DNA of 64,000 nt, taken from assembly GCF_003121985.1 (NCBI RefSeq), contig NZ_QEWP01000021.1:17075-81074 (forward strand). The letters are read 5' to 3'. Under the pieces are notes generated by a model, which saw nothing but the letters and a program-made list of their open reading frames with translations, searched no databases and was not told the DNA's origin. The stretch's first letter is position 1; every line of letters begins with the position of its first letter. Position numbers and translations under genes: made by a program. Origin of the DNA: Marinilabilia rubra (GTDB taxonomy: Bacteria; Bacteroidota; Bacteroidia; Bacteroidales; Marinilabiliaceae). Shown piece after piece: positions 9,033-17,504 of the stretch.

Positions 9033-9060
9033 ATAAAAAAAGGCTGCCCGATGGACAACC
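9033..9060 (-). terminator. terminator of the RRM protein gene
   Basis: On the reverse strand GGTTGTCC-ATC-GGGCAGCC forms an 8-bp stem with G-U pairs and runs into seven T residues, just after the stop codon. Confidence 0.8.
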
Positions 9061-9072
9061 TCCTTAAGTTTT

Positions 9073-9372
9073 TTAATACCTGTTGCGGTAAGATCGATGG
9101 CCTCCATTTCCACCTCTGCTTCCAGATTCTTCACGCGGACGGGCTTTTTTGACGACAATGTGGCTGCCATCTAATTCGATGTCGTCCAATTTCTCGATGG
9201 CAGTAGTAGCTTCGTCATCGTTAGACATTTCCACAAATCCGAAACGTTTAGAATTTCCGGTTTCGCGATCCATAATTACTTTGGCGGAGGTTACTTCCCC
9301 AAACTCGCCAAACATTTGCTCAAGGTCCTCACTTTTTGTGCGGGAGCTAAGCTTTGCTACAAAAATGTTCAT
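9073..9372 (-). CDS. RNA-binding protein with one RRM domain
   Basis: This 99-residue cytoplasmic protein is almost entirely one RNA recognition motif. RNP2 is MNIFVAKL at the very start and RNP1 is KRFGFVEM near residue 45; the fold continues to VKKARP. A short Gly/Ser/Arg-rich tail (ESGSRGGNGGHRSYRNRY) ends the protein. Such RRM-plus-glycine-rich proteins are common in Bacteroidota and cyanobacteria, where they bind RNA and are often abundant or cold-regulated. The gene is monocistronic, with its own hairpin terminator immediately downstream and a long AT-rich 5' leader. The RNA targets cannot be read from the sequence. Confidence 0.93.
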   Translation of the reverse strand: MNIFVAKLSSRTKSEDLEQMFGEFGEVTSAKVIMDRETGNSKRFGFVEMSNDDEATTAIEKLDDIELDGSHIVVKKARPREESGSRGGNGGHRSYRNRY

Positions 9373-9504
9373 AATAAAAAAGAAATAATTAATAAATAAG
9401 GGTGATCAGATAAAAAATACAGCAAAGCTCATTCATTAGAAGTGCATTACAGTATTAATAAATCTAACTTCTATGCAATTTAAGATATTCATTAACCAAT
9501 TGCA

Positions 9505-9550
9505 CGAAAAAAAGACCCCTTTTTTGAAATTTATTGATTAGCAAGGGGGT
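9505..9550 (-). terminator. probable terminator of the DUF5686 gene
   Basis: On the reverse strand ACCCCCTT and AAAGGGGT can pair across a 25-base loop and are followed by seven T residues, about 80 bases past the stop codon at 9630. The loop is long, so confidence is moderate. Confidence 0.55.
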
Positions 9551-9629
9551 ATTCTTTGTGAAGAACAGGATTTCAGGGGTGATTTTCACATAACCCCCAC
9601 AAAAAAAACATTGTCTAATCGGTCTTACA

Positions 9630-12245
9630 CTAAAACTCCAAAACTGCACTTATCCCCCAATGCTCATATTCCCCATTTTCAAATCCGGCAAATACCCCTA
9701 CACTCCCCATAAGAAATATTTGATCGATGGAATATCCCATCTGGGTGTAATGGGTCAGCTGAGGGGTGTACAAATAATTGAAGTGAAGCGACTCCTGCCA
9801 CAAACGGTTACTAAGAACGGGCAGGTTCTTCAGCAACAAATAGGGCGAGGAATACTCCAGGTCTCCGGTAACATACCACTCGTTGGTTGAGGAAGCATAA
9901 TCATCGAGTAATCTGAATGATGGTCCACCGGTCAAGCGAACCGGAATGGCAGAGCCATTGAAATGTTTGAACCGTGAGAAATGCATTTGCTCATTACGTG
10001 CAAACCATCCACCTCCGGCTTCCCAGGAAAGGGCCGGAAAAAAGCCGGCTTCTTTTTCCTGTTTCACACTGCCTTCCACTAATAAGTAATCAGCATCGCT
10101 GTCAAACGCGGAAAGACCATGTTCCATAGCCAATGAGAAGGTCGGATAATCGGAATGTGCCATAATTTTTCGCCCGTTACGAATACGATAAAAATAGCGG
10201 GGCGTATAAGTGATACCGGTTCTCCATGAAAGGCTGTTTTGCGCCATAAGATGTGAGGCTTCCAGAATAGGGTTTCCGGGAATATTGGGATAGAAATCTT
10301 CCTCTTTGTCGAAAAAAGAATAGGCGGTGTTGTTCTGCACCGGTTTCATTTGTTCGTAAGTGGCCGATAGATCCCATCGTAAACCGTTTGACAGATCAAT
10401 TCCATTACTAACCCTACTAAACCTATGGTCGAAATACCTTTTGTAATTTTCTTTGAAAAACAGAGAGGCAACCATATCGGCAAATGGGGCCACATCCACC
10501 CTGCCGGGTTTGAAATCGGTGGATTCATCACCTGCCGATATCTCCAAATATCCCCGCTGTATGGGTGCATAAGTCTGAGAAAGACTGGCATTCCACATCA
10601 ACGCTTCACGCGAAAATGCCCAGGCAGCTTCAGGTTTAAAGATCATCTGATGAACCGAATCCTGTCGCCATTTAAGGCGGAGAGATTGTTTGTAACTCCA
10701 GCCGTCAACAGGATTGAAATTCACATTTCCCAAACCTATTAAACCATCATAATCAATGGTCACAGTCGAATCGGCCATGTAAAAACGCTTCCCAAAGGCT
10801 GAAAAACCGGCAATTTCTCCAAGCAGACCAGTCTCCTTCTTATCCGTTGAATCGTTCTTGTTTTCGGCAGCACGGGCCAGACTGTCTCCCAAAGCAAAGC
10901 TGTTCTGTTCCAAAGGAGTCAGAGGCACAGGACGCATGGTTTCCCAATAAGCAGAATCCCGTTTCACTGAATCCTTTTTCACATCCATCTTATAGGTGCT
11001 GGTCAGTTCGAGCGATTCCGGCACCTCTGTTTGATCCGACTCCTTCTCCATCAGCTTTGCCAACCTCATCATTTCCCTATTGTTGAGGTCCTCTCTGGAA
11101 AGCAGCTCATCAATTTTTTTCTGATTTTCACTTTTCGGAGCTTCAGCAGACGGCTCTTCTTCAAGAATTTCTTCTTTCTCCTCAACCAAAAACTCAGGTG
11201 CTTCGAGATCCTTATTCAATTCCACCTCCTTATATTTAACGGACCCCGAATAATCCACTATGGCCTTTACCCCCATCATGGAAACATCCAGATCGAACTG
11301 ATGTGTCACCGGCAACCAGGCATTCTCTTGCACCGGCTGGAAAACCTGTTTCACTTTCACATCTCCAAAAAACATTTCCGCCTCCACATCCACTGAGTGC
11401 AAATTCCACAAGTCCTGAACGATGTAAACATACCCGGTTACCAACTGCTGACTTTTCCGTTTAGGGGTCACTTTTATTTTGTTAATCTCGTAATTCCCTT
11501 CATCGAAATACCCCTCGTAACGAAATTTGTAATGGCGCATAGCCTGTGGAGCCAAAGGAGAAATAACCATGTCGTTGTCGGGCTCATAAAAACTGCTGTT
11601 GATAAAGCCAAGTGCAGTGGATTCATTTCCTGCCGGGAATGAGCTGCGTGAAGCCAATACCGTGTGCTTGAAGGTATCAGGAGCGATAAAAGTAATTTCG
11701 TTCATCGACTCCATAGTGTAAGTGCGTCCCTCCTCTATGGGAACTTCAGTTCCATTGGCACTAATTTTCAGCTGACTTTTCAATAAACGCGGGATTTTGT
11801 TCATTCTGAAAGAACCTTTCAAATAAACTTCCGCGTTGTACCGCTCAGTTTGCCGCAAATAATAAGGGGCCATACCAATGGCTTTGCGCATGATGGCATA
11901 AGCCGGGTCTTCGCCTGAAGGGTTAATAACCACTTCGCGCAACTGATAGGATTGGGGCTCAAGCGTCAAATCAAGGTCAATCCATGTTTTTCGGATGGTG
12001 ACTTTAAACTCCCGTTGCTTAAAGCCAAGGGATCTGAATACCAGCTTGTATTCACCGGGCTCCAGAGAAATTTCATATTGACCTTCAAGATTAGTGGTGG
12101 TTCCCACTTGTTCAGAAGGCATGTAAATACTAACCATTGGCAAAGGATCGCCGGTTTCGTCAACGATGATTCCACGTACGCCCTGGGCAAAAGATAGAAC
12201 CGGCAGCAGAAATGCCAGCAAAAAGAAGGTTGTTTTGAGTGACAT
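9630..12245 (-). CDS. DUF5686/carboxypeptidase-like regulatory domain outer-membrane protein
   Basis: This 871-residue protein has a signal peptide (MSLKTTFFLLAFLLPVLSFAQ). A carboxypeptidase-D regulatory-like beta-sandwich follows (GVRGIIVDETGDPLPMVSIY, TNLEGQYEISL, YKLVFRSLGFKQREF), which is the usual N-terminal module of Bacteroidota outer-membrane receptors. The remainder matches DUF5686, with EDPAYAIMRKAIGMAPYY and later many aromatic, amphipathic strands ending in a terminal phenylalanine (SAVLEF), as expected for an outer-membrane barrel. A low-complexity acidic segment (VEEKEEILEEEPSAEAPKSE) lies near residue 350. It lacks a TonB plug domain, so it is not a SusC transporter. Function is unknown. 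It stands as a single gene with its own terminator. Confidence 0.85.
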   Translation of the reverse strand: MSLKTTFFLLAFLLPVLSFAQGVRGIIVDETGDPLPMVSIYMPSEQVGTTTNLEGQYEISLEPGEYKLVFRSLGFKQREFKVTIRKTWIDLDLTLEPQSYQLREVVINPSGEDPAYAIMRKAIGMAPYYLRQTERYNAEVYLKGSFRMNKIPRLLKSQLKISANGTEVPIEEGRTYTMESMNEITFIAPDTFKHTVLASRSSFPAGNESTALGFINSSFYEPDNDMVISPLAPQAMRHYKFRYEGYFDEGNYEINKIKVTPKRKSQQLVTGYVYIVQDLWNLHSVDVEAEMFFGDVKVKQVFQPVQENAWLPVTHQFDLDVSMMGVKAIVDYSGSVKYKEVELNKDLEAPEFLVEEKEEILEEEPSAEAPKSENQKKIDELLSREDLNNREMMRLAKLMEKESDQTEVPESLELTSTYKMDVKKDSVKRDSAYWETMRPVPLTPLEQNSFALGDSLARAAENKNDSTDKKETGLLGEIAGFSAFGKRFYMADSTVTIDYDGLIGLGNVNFNPVDGWSYKQSLRLKWRQDSVHQMIFKPEAAWAFSREALMWNASLSQTYAPIQRGYLEISAGDESTDFKPGRVDVAPFADMVASLFFKENYKRYFDHRFSRVSNGIDLSNGLRWDLSATYEQMKPVQNNTAYSFFDKEEDFYPNIPGNPILEASHLMAQNSLSWRTGITYTPRYFYRIRNGRKIMAHSDYPTFSLAMEHGLSAFDSDADYLLVEGSVKQEKEAGFFPALSWEAGGGWFARNEQMHFSRFKHFNGSAIPVRLTGGPSFRLLDDYASSTNEWYVTGDLEYSSPYLLLKNLPVLSNRLWQESLHFNYLYTPQLTHYTQMGYSIDQIFLMGSVGVFAGFENGEYEHWGISAVLEF

Positions 12246-12443
12246 AATAAGGGTTGGCTTTAAATAAGATTATTAGATGATAGATTGTTAGATATTAGAT
12301 CTGCCTTGCGGCAGAAAAGAGAAAATCATACAAAATATTGATTAATAAAATATAATATCAAGACTTTTTTAACAAAAGTTATTCCAAAAGCACTGGACTT
12401 TTAATTTCTGTTCTACCCCTGCCCTTTGTTTGCAACACCCCTG

Positions 12444-12573
12444 CCCCTCGTTTGCAACGAGGGGCATTCAGACACTCGTCTCTGACGTGTTTTTTTCACA
12501 GCAGGAAGATTAACCATTACTTTATTTTGTCGTCACAGACGACTGACCTTTACCTCTCGTTAAAAACGAGAGG
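12444..12573. repeat. REP-like palindrome cluster (CTCGTTTGCAACGAG family)
   Basis: Three short perfect palindromes follow one another: CCCCTCGTTTGCAACGAGGGG, GTCGTCACAGACGAC and CTCTCGTTAAAAACGAGAGG. The same three-part grammar recurs in the accessory region around 54.3, 55.8, 58.0 and 59.4 kb. Confidence 0.75.
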
Positions 12574-12665
12574 GAGTGTTTTGTCAAATCCATAAGTATT
12601 CTTTACCCTGACACCAATCTACCATTCCGCCATCTCACCCTCTGCTCCATGCTGCCATAACCTAA

Positions 12666-12707
12666 TGAGTGAATGAGTGAGTGAGTGAATGAGTGAATGA
12701 GTGAATG
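12666..12707. repeat. short tandem repeat GAGTGAAT/GAGTGAGT
   Basis: About five to six octamer-like units with small variation, between genes. There is no coding frame, so any effect would be on transcript ends only. Confidence 0.75.
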
Positions 12708-12760
12708 CAATTCCACCATTCTACCCCCTACTCCATGCCCCATGCTCCATGCTCTCTGCC

Positions 12761-13531
12761 CTAAAACTGCCATTGAAACGAATTGCTTACTGTATAAAAC
12801 AAGTTATCCACCTCCGGAGGTGCCAGGTTATCATATTCAAGTTTAACAAACAACCCGAAGTTGAACTTTTTAGATATCTTCAGATTAAGCCTTGTTTCAC
12901 TCCAAATTCTGAAATCGGCCGGATCGGAATAATCCGGTTCATAATAAGTAGTGTGATTAAAACTGGCAGAAGGACTGATTTCCCAGTCCATACTGCCCAT
13001 TGAACTGAACTTCACCAGACTTTTGCGTCTTTCATAATCAGTGTGTTCGTAAAGCTCATTAAGGTAAATGGTGTAACCCACGATGAAAAAGGAAAATTTT
13101 TCGCCATCGGCGATGTTGAAACGTGGCCCACCACCAACGATGTAACGGTGTTTCAGACTTTTCACCCGGTTGTACTGGTATTGCAAAAAACCTTCTGCTA
13201 TGATAATCTTATCAGGCACCCAGTAGTTGTATTTCAGCATCAGGCCACCATTGTTTACATTTCGCTCCCCACCTACCTGGTTAAAACCAATATCGGTTGA
13301 AAACAAATAAGTATTCAGGTCATCGTTGTACTGAAGTTTCAGTCTGGAATTCAACTGTTTTTGATCGGTAGTGGTATGAATAAAATTAAACCCGAGATTG
13401 AATGCCCCCTGAAGTCCCTGATTGGGATTACGGGTCCTTCTCTTATCGATGCTCACAATCTGGGCTTCGGTCAGAGCCAGACCTGCAAACATAAGCATCA
13501 GTGCAATGGTACAAATACGAAACAAACGCAT
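12761..13531 (-). CDS. DUF481-like outer-membrane beta-barrel protein
   Basis: This 256-residue protein has a cleavable signal (MRLFRICTIALMLMFAGLALTEA). The mature part is a run of alternating hydrophobic/polar strands with aromatic belts (YNDDLNTYLFSTDIGFNQV, GGLMLKYNYWVPDKIIIAEG) and ends SNSFQWQF with a terminal phenylalanine, the usual barrel-insertion signal. The pattern resembles DUF481 (YdiY-like) proteins, small outer-membrane barrels of unknown function. It is transcribed alone; the reverse strand has a TAAATTTG -7 box at 13572-13579, about 40 bases before the ATG. The neighbouring DUF5686 gene is separated by repeats, so an operon is unlikely. Confidence 0.75.
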   Translation of the reverse strand: MRLFRICTIALMLMFAGLALTEAQIVSIDKRRTRNPNQGLQGAFNLGFNFIHTTTDQKQLNSRLKLQYNDDLNTYLFSTDIGFNQVGGERNVNNGGLMLKYNYWVPDKIIIAEGFLQYQYNRVKSLKHRYIVGGGPRFNIADGEKFSFFIVGYTIYLNELYEHTDYERRKSLVKFSSMGSMDWEISPSASFNHTTYYEPDYSDPADFRIWSETRLNLKISKKFNFGLFVKLEYDNLAPPEVDNLFYTVSNSFQWQF

Positions 13532-13571
13532 GATCAGAAATTTGAGCTTTAATAATGAAAATAACGGGTTC

Positions 13572-13579
13572 CAAATTTA
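13572..13579 (-). promoter_or_regulatory. -7 box of the DUF481-like gene
   Basis: The reverse strand reads TAAATTTG (consensus TAnnTTTG), 41 bases from the start codon at 13531. Confidence 0.45.
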
Positions 13580-13830
13580 CCTAAAAAAGAACAGGGAACA
13601 AGAGAGAAGACGGATGGCATGGGGTAAAAGGTAAAGGGAACCAGGTGACAGGTGCAACGGATTGAATCCGTCGTTAAAAACCATACCGAAAAAAGGATAT
13701 AAAAACTAACATCCATTACCTACGAAACTTTTCGTTATTCTAAGAATTTTTCTACCGACATTTTGTCCCTCCGGAACTTAGAGTAAGAATTACCCAAAAC
13801 CCGCAACAAAGACTAAGACATTCTTAGTGA

Positions 13831-13886
13831 GTGTCCATAAATTCCCATTTACCGTGTTACGCTTGTAAATGAAACTTTCTGGACAC
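13831..13886. repeat. short inverted-repeat element with GTGTCCA ends
   Basis: It begins GTGTCCATAAA and ends with the inverse TTTCTGGACAC. Its left part (CATAAATTCCCATTTACCGT, then GTTACGCTTG) resembles the sequence at about 44194-44228, so it is a dispersed element. Confidence 0.6.
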
Positions 13887-13995
13887 GCACAAAAAAACCT
13901 TTGCAGGAATTAGGAATAAAAAGGTTTGCAGCTACAGCTTTTAATCGTCCCCCTCACAATTCCTAAAAAAAGCTAAAAAGTATGCAAAGTGTCAT

Positions 13996-14003
13996 TATCT
14001 TTG
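13996..14003 (+). promoter_or_regulatory. -7 box of the aminotransferase gene
   Basis: TATCTTTG matches the Bacteroidota -7 consensus. Transcription would begin near 14010, after an in-frame ATG-like start at 13989, which supports the start codon at 14049. Confidence 0.6.
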
Positions 14004-14048
14004 TTCGCTTTCAATCCTAACTTTGTAGGAAACAAAACAGCAGCGATT

Positions 14049-15251
14049 ATGCCAAAAATCTCAAACCGGGGCAGCGAAATGCCTGCTTCACCCATACGAA
14101 AATTGGTTCCCTACGCTGAAGAAGCCAAAGAAAGAGGAACCCATGTCATCCATCTTAACATTGGACAACCAGATATATTTACGCCTGAAGTAGCATTAGA
14201 TGCCGTCCGGAATCTCACGGACAAAGTGATTGAATACAGTCACTCGGCAGGCAATGAAACATACCGCCGGAAACTGGCTTCTTATTACCAGTCAATCGGC
14301 ATCAATGTAGACCACACCGAATTGCTTATCACCACAGGTGGATCGGAAGCACTGACATTTGCCTTCCTGAGCTGTCTCAACCCCGGTGATGAAGTGATCA
14401 TTCCGGAGCCTTTCTATGCCAATTACAATGGGTTTGCCACTTCAGCAGGCATCAAAATTGTTCCGGTAACCTCTACCATCGACAATGGGTTTGCATTGCC
14501 TCCGGTTAGCGACTTTGAGAAGCTGATTACTTCACGCACCAAGGGTATCGTGATTTGCAACCCCAACAACCCAACCGGGTATCTTTATTCAAAAAGTGAA
14601 ATGGAAGAGATGCGCGAACTGGTATTGAAGCACGATCTTTTCTTCTTTTCGGATGAAGTATACAGGGAGTTTTGTTACGACGAGCACAAACACCTGTCAG
14701 TCATGCATCTGAAAGGACTTGAGGAACATGCCGTGATGTTCGATTCGGTATCCAAACGTTTTAGTGAGTGTGGTGTAAGAATTGGTGCTCTGGTTTCCAA
14801 GAACAAAAAACTGATTGAAACCGCCCTGAAGTTTGGGCAGGCCAGACTGAGTCCTCCGGGGCTCGGACAAATAGTTGGTGAAGCATCACTTGATACACCA
14901 CTCGAATACTTCACGTCGGTTTACAAAGAATACATTCAGCGAAGAGATTTTCTGGTAGAGAATCTCAATAAAATTCCCGGAGTAGTTTGCCCCATGCCAA
15001 AAGGAGCTTTCTACACCATGGTGAAATTGCCGGTGGATGACTCCGATAAATTCTGTCAGTGGATTTTGAGCGACTTTGAATTTGAAGGCAAAACAGTGAT
15101 GATGGCCCCCGGAAGCGGTTTTTACAGCACGCCCGGTAACGGCAAAAACGAAGTGCGAATTGCTTATGTCCTCAACCGCGAGGAACTTGCGAACGCTATT
15201 GAAGTGCTCCGCGTTGCGCTGGAGGCTTACCCCGGGCGAGTTAGTGAGTAG
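14049..15251 (+). CDS. PLP-dependent aminotransferase, class I/II (aspartate aminotransferase type)
   Basis: This 400-residue cytoplasmic fold-type I aminotransferase transfers an amino group between an amino acid and a 2-oxo acid. Visible signatures are THVIHLNIGQPD, TTGGSEALTFAF, ICNPNNPTG (substrate and cofactor site), FFFSDEVYREF (the PLP-pyridine aspartate) and FDSVSKRFSECGVRIG, where the SVSK lysine forms the Schiff base. The C-terminus VRIAYVLNREEL carries the substrate-carboxylate arginine. A longer frame is open back to 13989, but a TATCTTTG -7 box at 13996-14003 lies inside it, so the ATG at 14049 (MPKISNRG) is chosen. It converges on the flavoprotein gene, sharing a hairpin terminator. 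The specific amino acid is not determined. Confidence 0.9.
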   Translation: MPKISNRGSEMPASPIRKLVPYAEEAKERGTHVIHLNIGQPDIFTPEVALDAVRNLTDKVIEYSHSAGNETYRRKLASYYQSIGINVDHTELLITTGGSEALTFAFLSCLNPGDEVIIPEPFYANYNGFATSAGIKIVPVTSTIDNGFALPPVSDFEKLITSRTKGIVICNPNNPTGYLYSKSEMEEMRELVLKHDLFFFSDEVYREFCYDEHKHLSVMHLKGLEEHAVMFDSVSKRFSECGVRIGALVSKNKKLIETALKFGQARLSPPGLGQIVGEASLDTPLEYFTSVYKEYIQRRDFLVENLNKIPGVVCPMPKGAFYTMVKLPVDDSDKFCQWILSDFEFEGKTVMMAPGSGFYSTPGNGKNEVRIAYVLNREELANAIEVLRVALEAYPGRVSE

Positions 15252-15281
15252 TTTAAAGATATAGTCATCAGAATACGAAAG

Positions 15282-15325
15282 AAGTCAGCCGGGAAAAGTT
15301 AAAGATCTTTTATTCCGGCTGACTT
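15282..15325. terminator. bidirectional terminator between aminotransferase and flavoprotein
   Basis: AAGTCAGCCGG and CCGGCTGACTT pair perfectly around an A/T-rich loop, placed between two converging genes. Confidence 0.75.
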
Positions 15326-15384
15326 TCCTGTTTTATATCCAAAAACGTCTTTCCCCTTTAAAACCCATTGTCTATAACTATCTG

Positions 15385-15957
15385 CTATCCCAGCTTCTCC
15401 ATCAACCACGCCATATTGGTTCCCAGGTTACGCATGGTCTTCAATCCTTCCTCATCGTTGAGAACATCTCCCTTTTCTTTTCCGTAACCTACGTTCCAAT
15501 AGGTTGAGCCGGGAATAATCATCTCCCCTATCAGGAAAAAGCGATTGATGCTGTCGAAAGCGGTCATTCCACCTGCACGACGAGCCACGACAGCAGCAGC
15601 ACCAACCTTCCGTCGCAACGGATTGCCCGCGCCACGGGTAGCATATCCGGCCACGTCAATCAAAGCTTTCATTTCAGTAGTAATGTCAGAGAAATAAACA
15701 GGAGACCCTAAAATAATTCCATCAGCTTCCACCATTTTGTCAATACACGCATTAATGGCATCATTTTCCATGTGGCAATGCCCGTCTTTGGCAGTGCGAC
15801 ATTTGCCACAAGCAGTACATCCTTTCACATCTTTACCCCCCAGGTGGATCAGTTCGGTGTCCACCCCTTCTTCTTCAAGGGTTTTAAAGGCTTCTTTGAT
15901 CATTAGCTCTGTATTGCCACCCTTACGAGGGCTGCCATTGATTGCGACTACTTTCAT
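15385..15957 (-). CDS. flavodoxin-family NAD(P)H reductase with Fe-S type cysteine motif
   Basis: This 190-residue flavoprotein has the FMN phosphate-binding loop INGSPRKGGNTELM directly after MKVVA and ILGSPVYFSDITTEMKALID further on, typical of NADPH-dependent FMN reductase/iron-sulfur flavoprotein relatives. The segment CTACGKCRTAKDGHC fits the compact CX2CX2CX(4-7)C cluster motif of iron-sulfur flavoproteins, so a 4Fe-4S cluster is plausible. The frame is open back to 16131, but the extra residues are not protein-like and run through a dispersed repeat, so the ATG at 15957 is used. Physiological electron partner unknown. Confidence 0.85.
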   Translation of the reverse strand: MKVVAINGSPRKGGNTELMIKEAFKTLEEEGVDTELIHLGGKDVKGCTACGKCRTAKDGHCHMENDAINACIDKMVEADGIILGSPVYFSDITTEMKALIDVAGYATRGAGNPLRRKVGAAAVVARRAGGMTAFDSINRFFLIGEMIIPGSTYWNVGYGKEKGDVLNDEEGLKTMRNLGTNMAWLMEKLG

Positions 15958-16024
15958 ATTTTGATTATTTATTGTTTGCAAAAAAACGACAATTGCTGCA
16001 TTATGCCTGTCTTCAAAACAGTCA

Positions 16025-16040
16025 TCCCGAAGCATCGGGA
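16025..16040. repeat. mini-palindrome TCCCGAAGCATCGGGA
   Basis: A 16-base palindrome found also at 28635-28650 inside a tRNA remnant and, with small changes, at 44244-44259 and 42625-42640. Confidence 0.75.
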
Positions 16041-16392
16041 CTCCTGTTTTCAGATATCTCAAGCCTTGCAACTGAAGCCATCTTGTAAGCAAAGATGAAA
16101 CGAGCATGCAAGGGTTGTCACCAAAGAACATACATAAGCTTTAATCATGCGAGTTCCATTCGGCCAATAATATTAACAAATTTTACACGAATGAAAAACA
16201 TGAGTATTCTTGCTGGTTCAAAAACAGGAAAACCTCCAAAGTAGCACAAAGGTAGAAACATCTGTCCATCCTGAAAAGTTATTTTAACCTGTCCGCACAT
16301 TCATCAATTCAGTTAAACCGGTCATTTTTCCGATTCAATTTTAATTAACTGCGATTCCCCATCTCAGAGGCAATGTCCATTTTAATGACACT

Positions 16393-16400
16393 TACATTTG
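16393..16400 (+). promoter_or_regulatory. -7 box of the efflux operon
   Basis: TACATTTG matches TAnnTTTG. The predicted transcript start near 16407 leaves a 30-base leader before the ATG at 16438 and rules against the GTG at 16411. Confidence 0.5.
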
Positions 16401-16437
16401 CTCCGAAAATGTGAGAACCATCAATAAAAAAGGAAAA

Positions 16438-17493
16438 ATGAGAACTTCATTAATGACATTATTTTTTACCGGTTTGGTTATCCTGAATACCGGATGCAGC
16501 AGCACTGAACCGGAACAGAAGAAGGAGGCCAGATACGTAAAGATTGAAGAGGTGCAGCCTCAAATAACTGCCAATGCCAAAACATTCAATGCCGCTATTG
16601 AAGAAAACCGTAAATCCTCGGTGCCCTTTCGGGTAGGAGGACCTTTGGAAAAAATATTTTTCGATGAAGGTGATTTTGTTAAAAAAGGGCAAATATTGGC
16701 TCAACTGGACAAACGCGACTTCAAAACCAGGCTTCTGGCAGCAGAAGCTCAATTCACCCAGGCAAAGGGAGAATTTGAAAGATACTCACAGCTCTATGAG
16801 CAAAACAAATTGCCGGCCAACACCTATGAAAAAATAAAGTCTGCTTATCTGGCAGCCAAAAGTAACTGGGAGAATGCCAGCAATGCTCTTTCCGACACCA
16901 GACTTACAGCACCATTTTCGGGTTTTGTGTTTCAAAAACTCATTAATAACCATGAAACCATTGCGCCCGGCCAACCGGTTTTAATTCTCATTGACACCAA
17001 TACCCTGGAGGTCAACTTTGGTGTTCCTGAGTCGGTTGTTAACACCCTGAAAGAGGGACAAGAAGTCGGCATCACAGTAAATCATCACACTGACAACCGC
17101 CATTCGGCCACCATCCATTCGATCAGCCACAAAGCGGGCGACGACAGATTATTCCATGTGCGCCTGAAAATGAAAAACCCGGATCCTGAAATTATTAAAC
17201 CCGGAATGACAGCAAAGGCTATTGTTGCAGAAACAGAATCAAAAAAATCGTCCCGGCCGGTTGTTCCAACCGAAGCTATTTTCTACTCCGGCAATCAGCC
17301 TAATGTCTGGATCTTCAATGAAACCAACAACCAGGTTTCACGCAGACCAGTAACCACCGGACTTGTCAACGACGAGGGAATGATTCAGATAGCAAAGGGG
17401 ATACAGCCCAATGAAAAAATTGTGACAGCCGGGGTACACTCTCTTCTTGAAGGCCAGAAAGTAAAACCTTTATCTCAAAATACTTCATTTTAA
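16438..17493 (+). CDS. RND efflux periplasmic adaptor subunit (lipoprotein)
   Basis: This 351-residue HlyD/AcrA-type membrane-fusion protein bridges the inner-membrane pump and outer-membrane channel. The lipobox LNTGC follows a short hydrophobic stretch, so it is lipid-anchored in the periplasm. Biotinyl-lipoyl halves are visible as GGPLEKIFFDEGDFVKKGQILAQLD and LTAPFSGFVFQKLINNHETIAPGQPVL, flanking a helical hairpin rich in Gln/Lys/Tyr. A beta-barrel (KPGMTAKAIV) and a membrane-proximal domain complete it. The ATG at 16438 has AAAAAAGGAAAA before it and is preferred to a GTG at 16411. It is the first gene of a five-gene operon, 11 bases before the pump gene. Confidence 0.93.
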   Translation: MRTSLMTLFFTGLVILNTGCSSTEPEQKKEARYVKIEEVQPQITANAKTFNAAIEENRKSSVPFRVGGPLEKIFFDEGDFVKKGQILAQLDKRDFKTRLLAAEAQFTQAKGEFERYSQLYEQNKLPANTYEKIKSAYLAAKSNWENASNALSDTRLTAPFSGFVFQKLINNHETIAPGQPVLILIDTNTLEVNFGVPESVVNTLKEGQEVGITVNHHTDNRHSATIHSISHKAGDDRLFHVRLKMKNPDPEIIKPGMTAKAIVAETESKKSSRPVVPTEAIFYSGNQPNVWIFNETNNQVSRRPVTTGLVNDEGMIQIAKGIQPNEKIVTAGVHSLLEGQKVKPLSQNTSF

Positions 17494-17504
17494 ATTAAAG
17501 ACGG

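Larger units (their letters stand above)
8582..9072. other. intergenic region made of GC-rich hairpin repeats
   Basis: This gap contains the DUF6261 terminator, two direct copies (8655-8760 and 8814-8918) and one inverted partial copy (8963-9016) of a GC-rich hairpin repeat, then the terminator of the RRM gene. No gene is seen. Confidence 0.75.
12246..12760. other. intergenic region with REP-like palindromes and a GAGTGAAT tract
   Basis: No gene is seen in these 515 bases. It contains palindromes of the CTCGTTTGCAACGAG family at 12444-12464, 12529-12543 and 12554-12573, and a short tandem tract of GAGTGAAT/GAGTGAGT at about 12666-12707. The tandem tract may vary in length between strains. 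Confidence 0.65.
13532..14048. other. divergent intergenic region with a 56-base inverted repeat
   Basis: It holds the leftward promoter of the DUF481-like gene, an inverted repeat at 13831-13886 with GTGTCCA ends and the rightward promoter of the aminotransferase gene at 13996. No gene is seen. Confidence 0.6.
15958..16437. other. divergent intergenic region upstream of the efflux operon
   Basis: It contains the mini-palindrome TCCCGAAGCATCGGGA at 16025-16040, a sequence around it that recurs near 44244, and the efflux operon promoter near 16393. No gene is seen. Confidence 0.6.

Noticed and set aside
15958..16131. Longer N-terminus for the flavoprotein
   Set aside because: Extra residues run through a dispersed repeat, and the FMN-binding strand must begin right after MKVVA at 15957.
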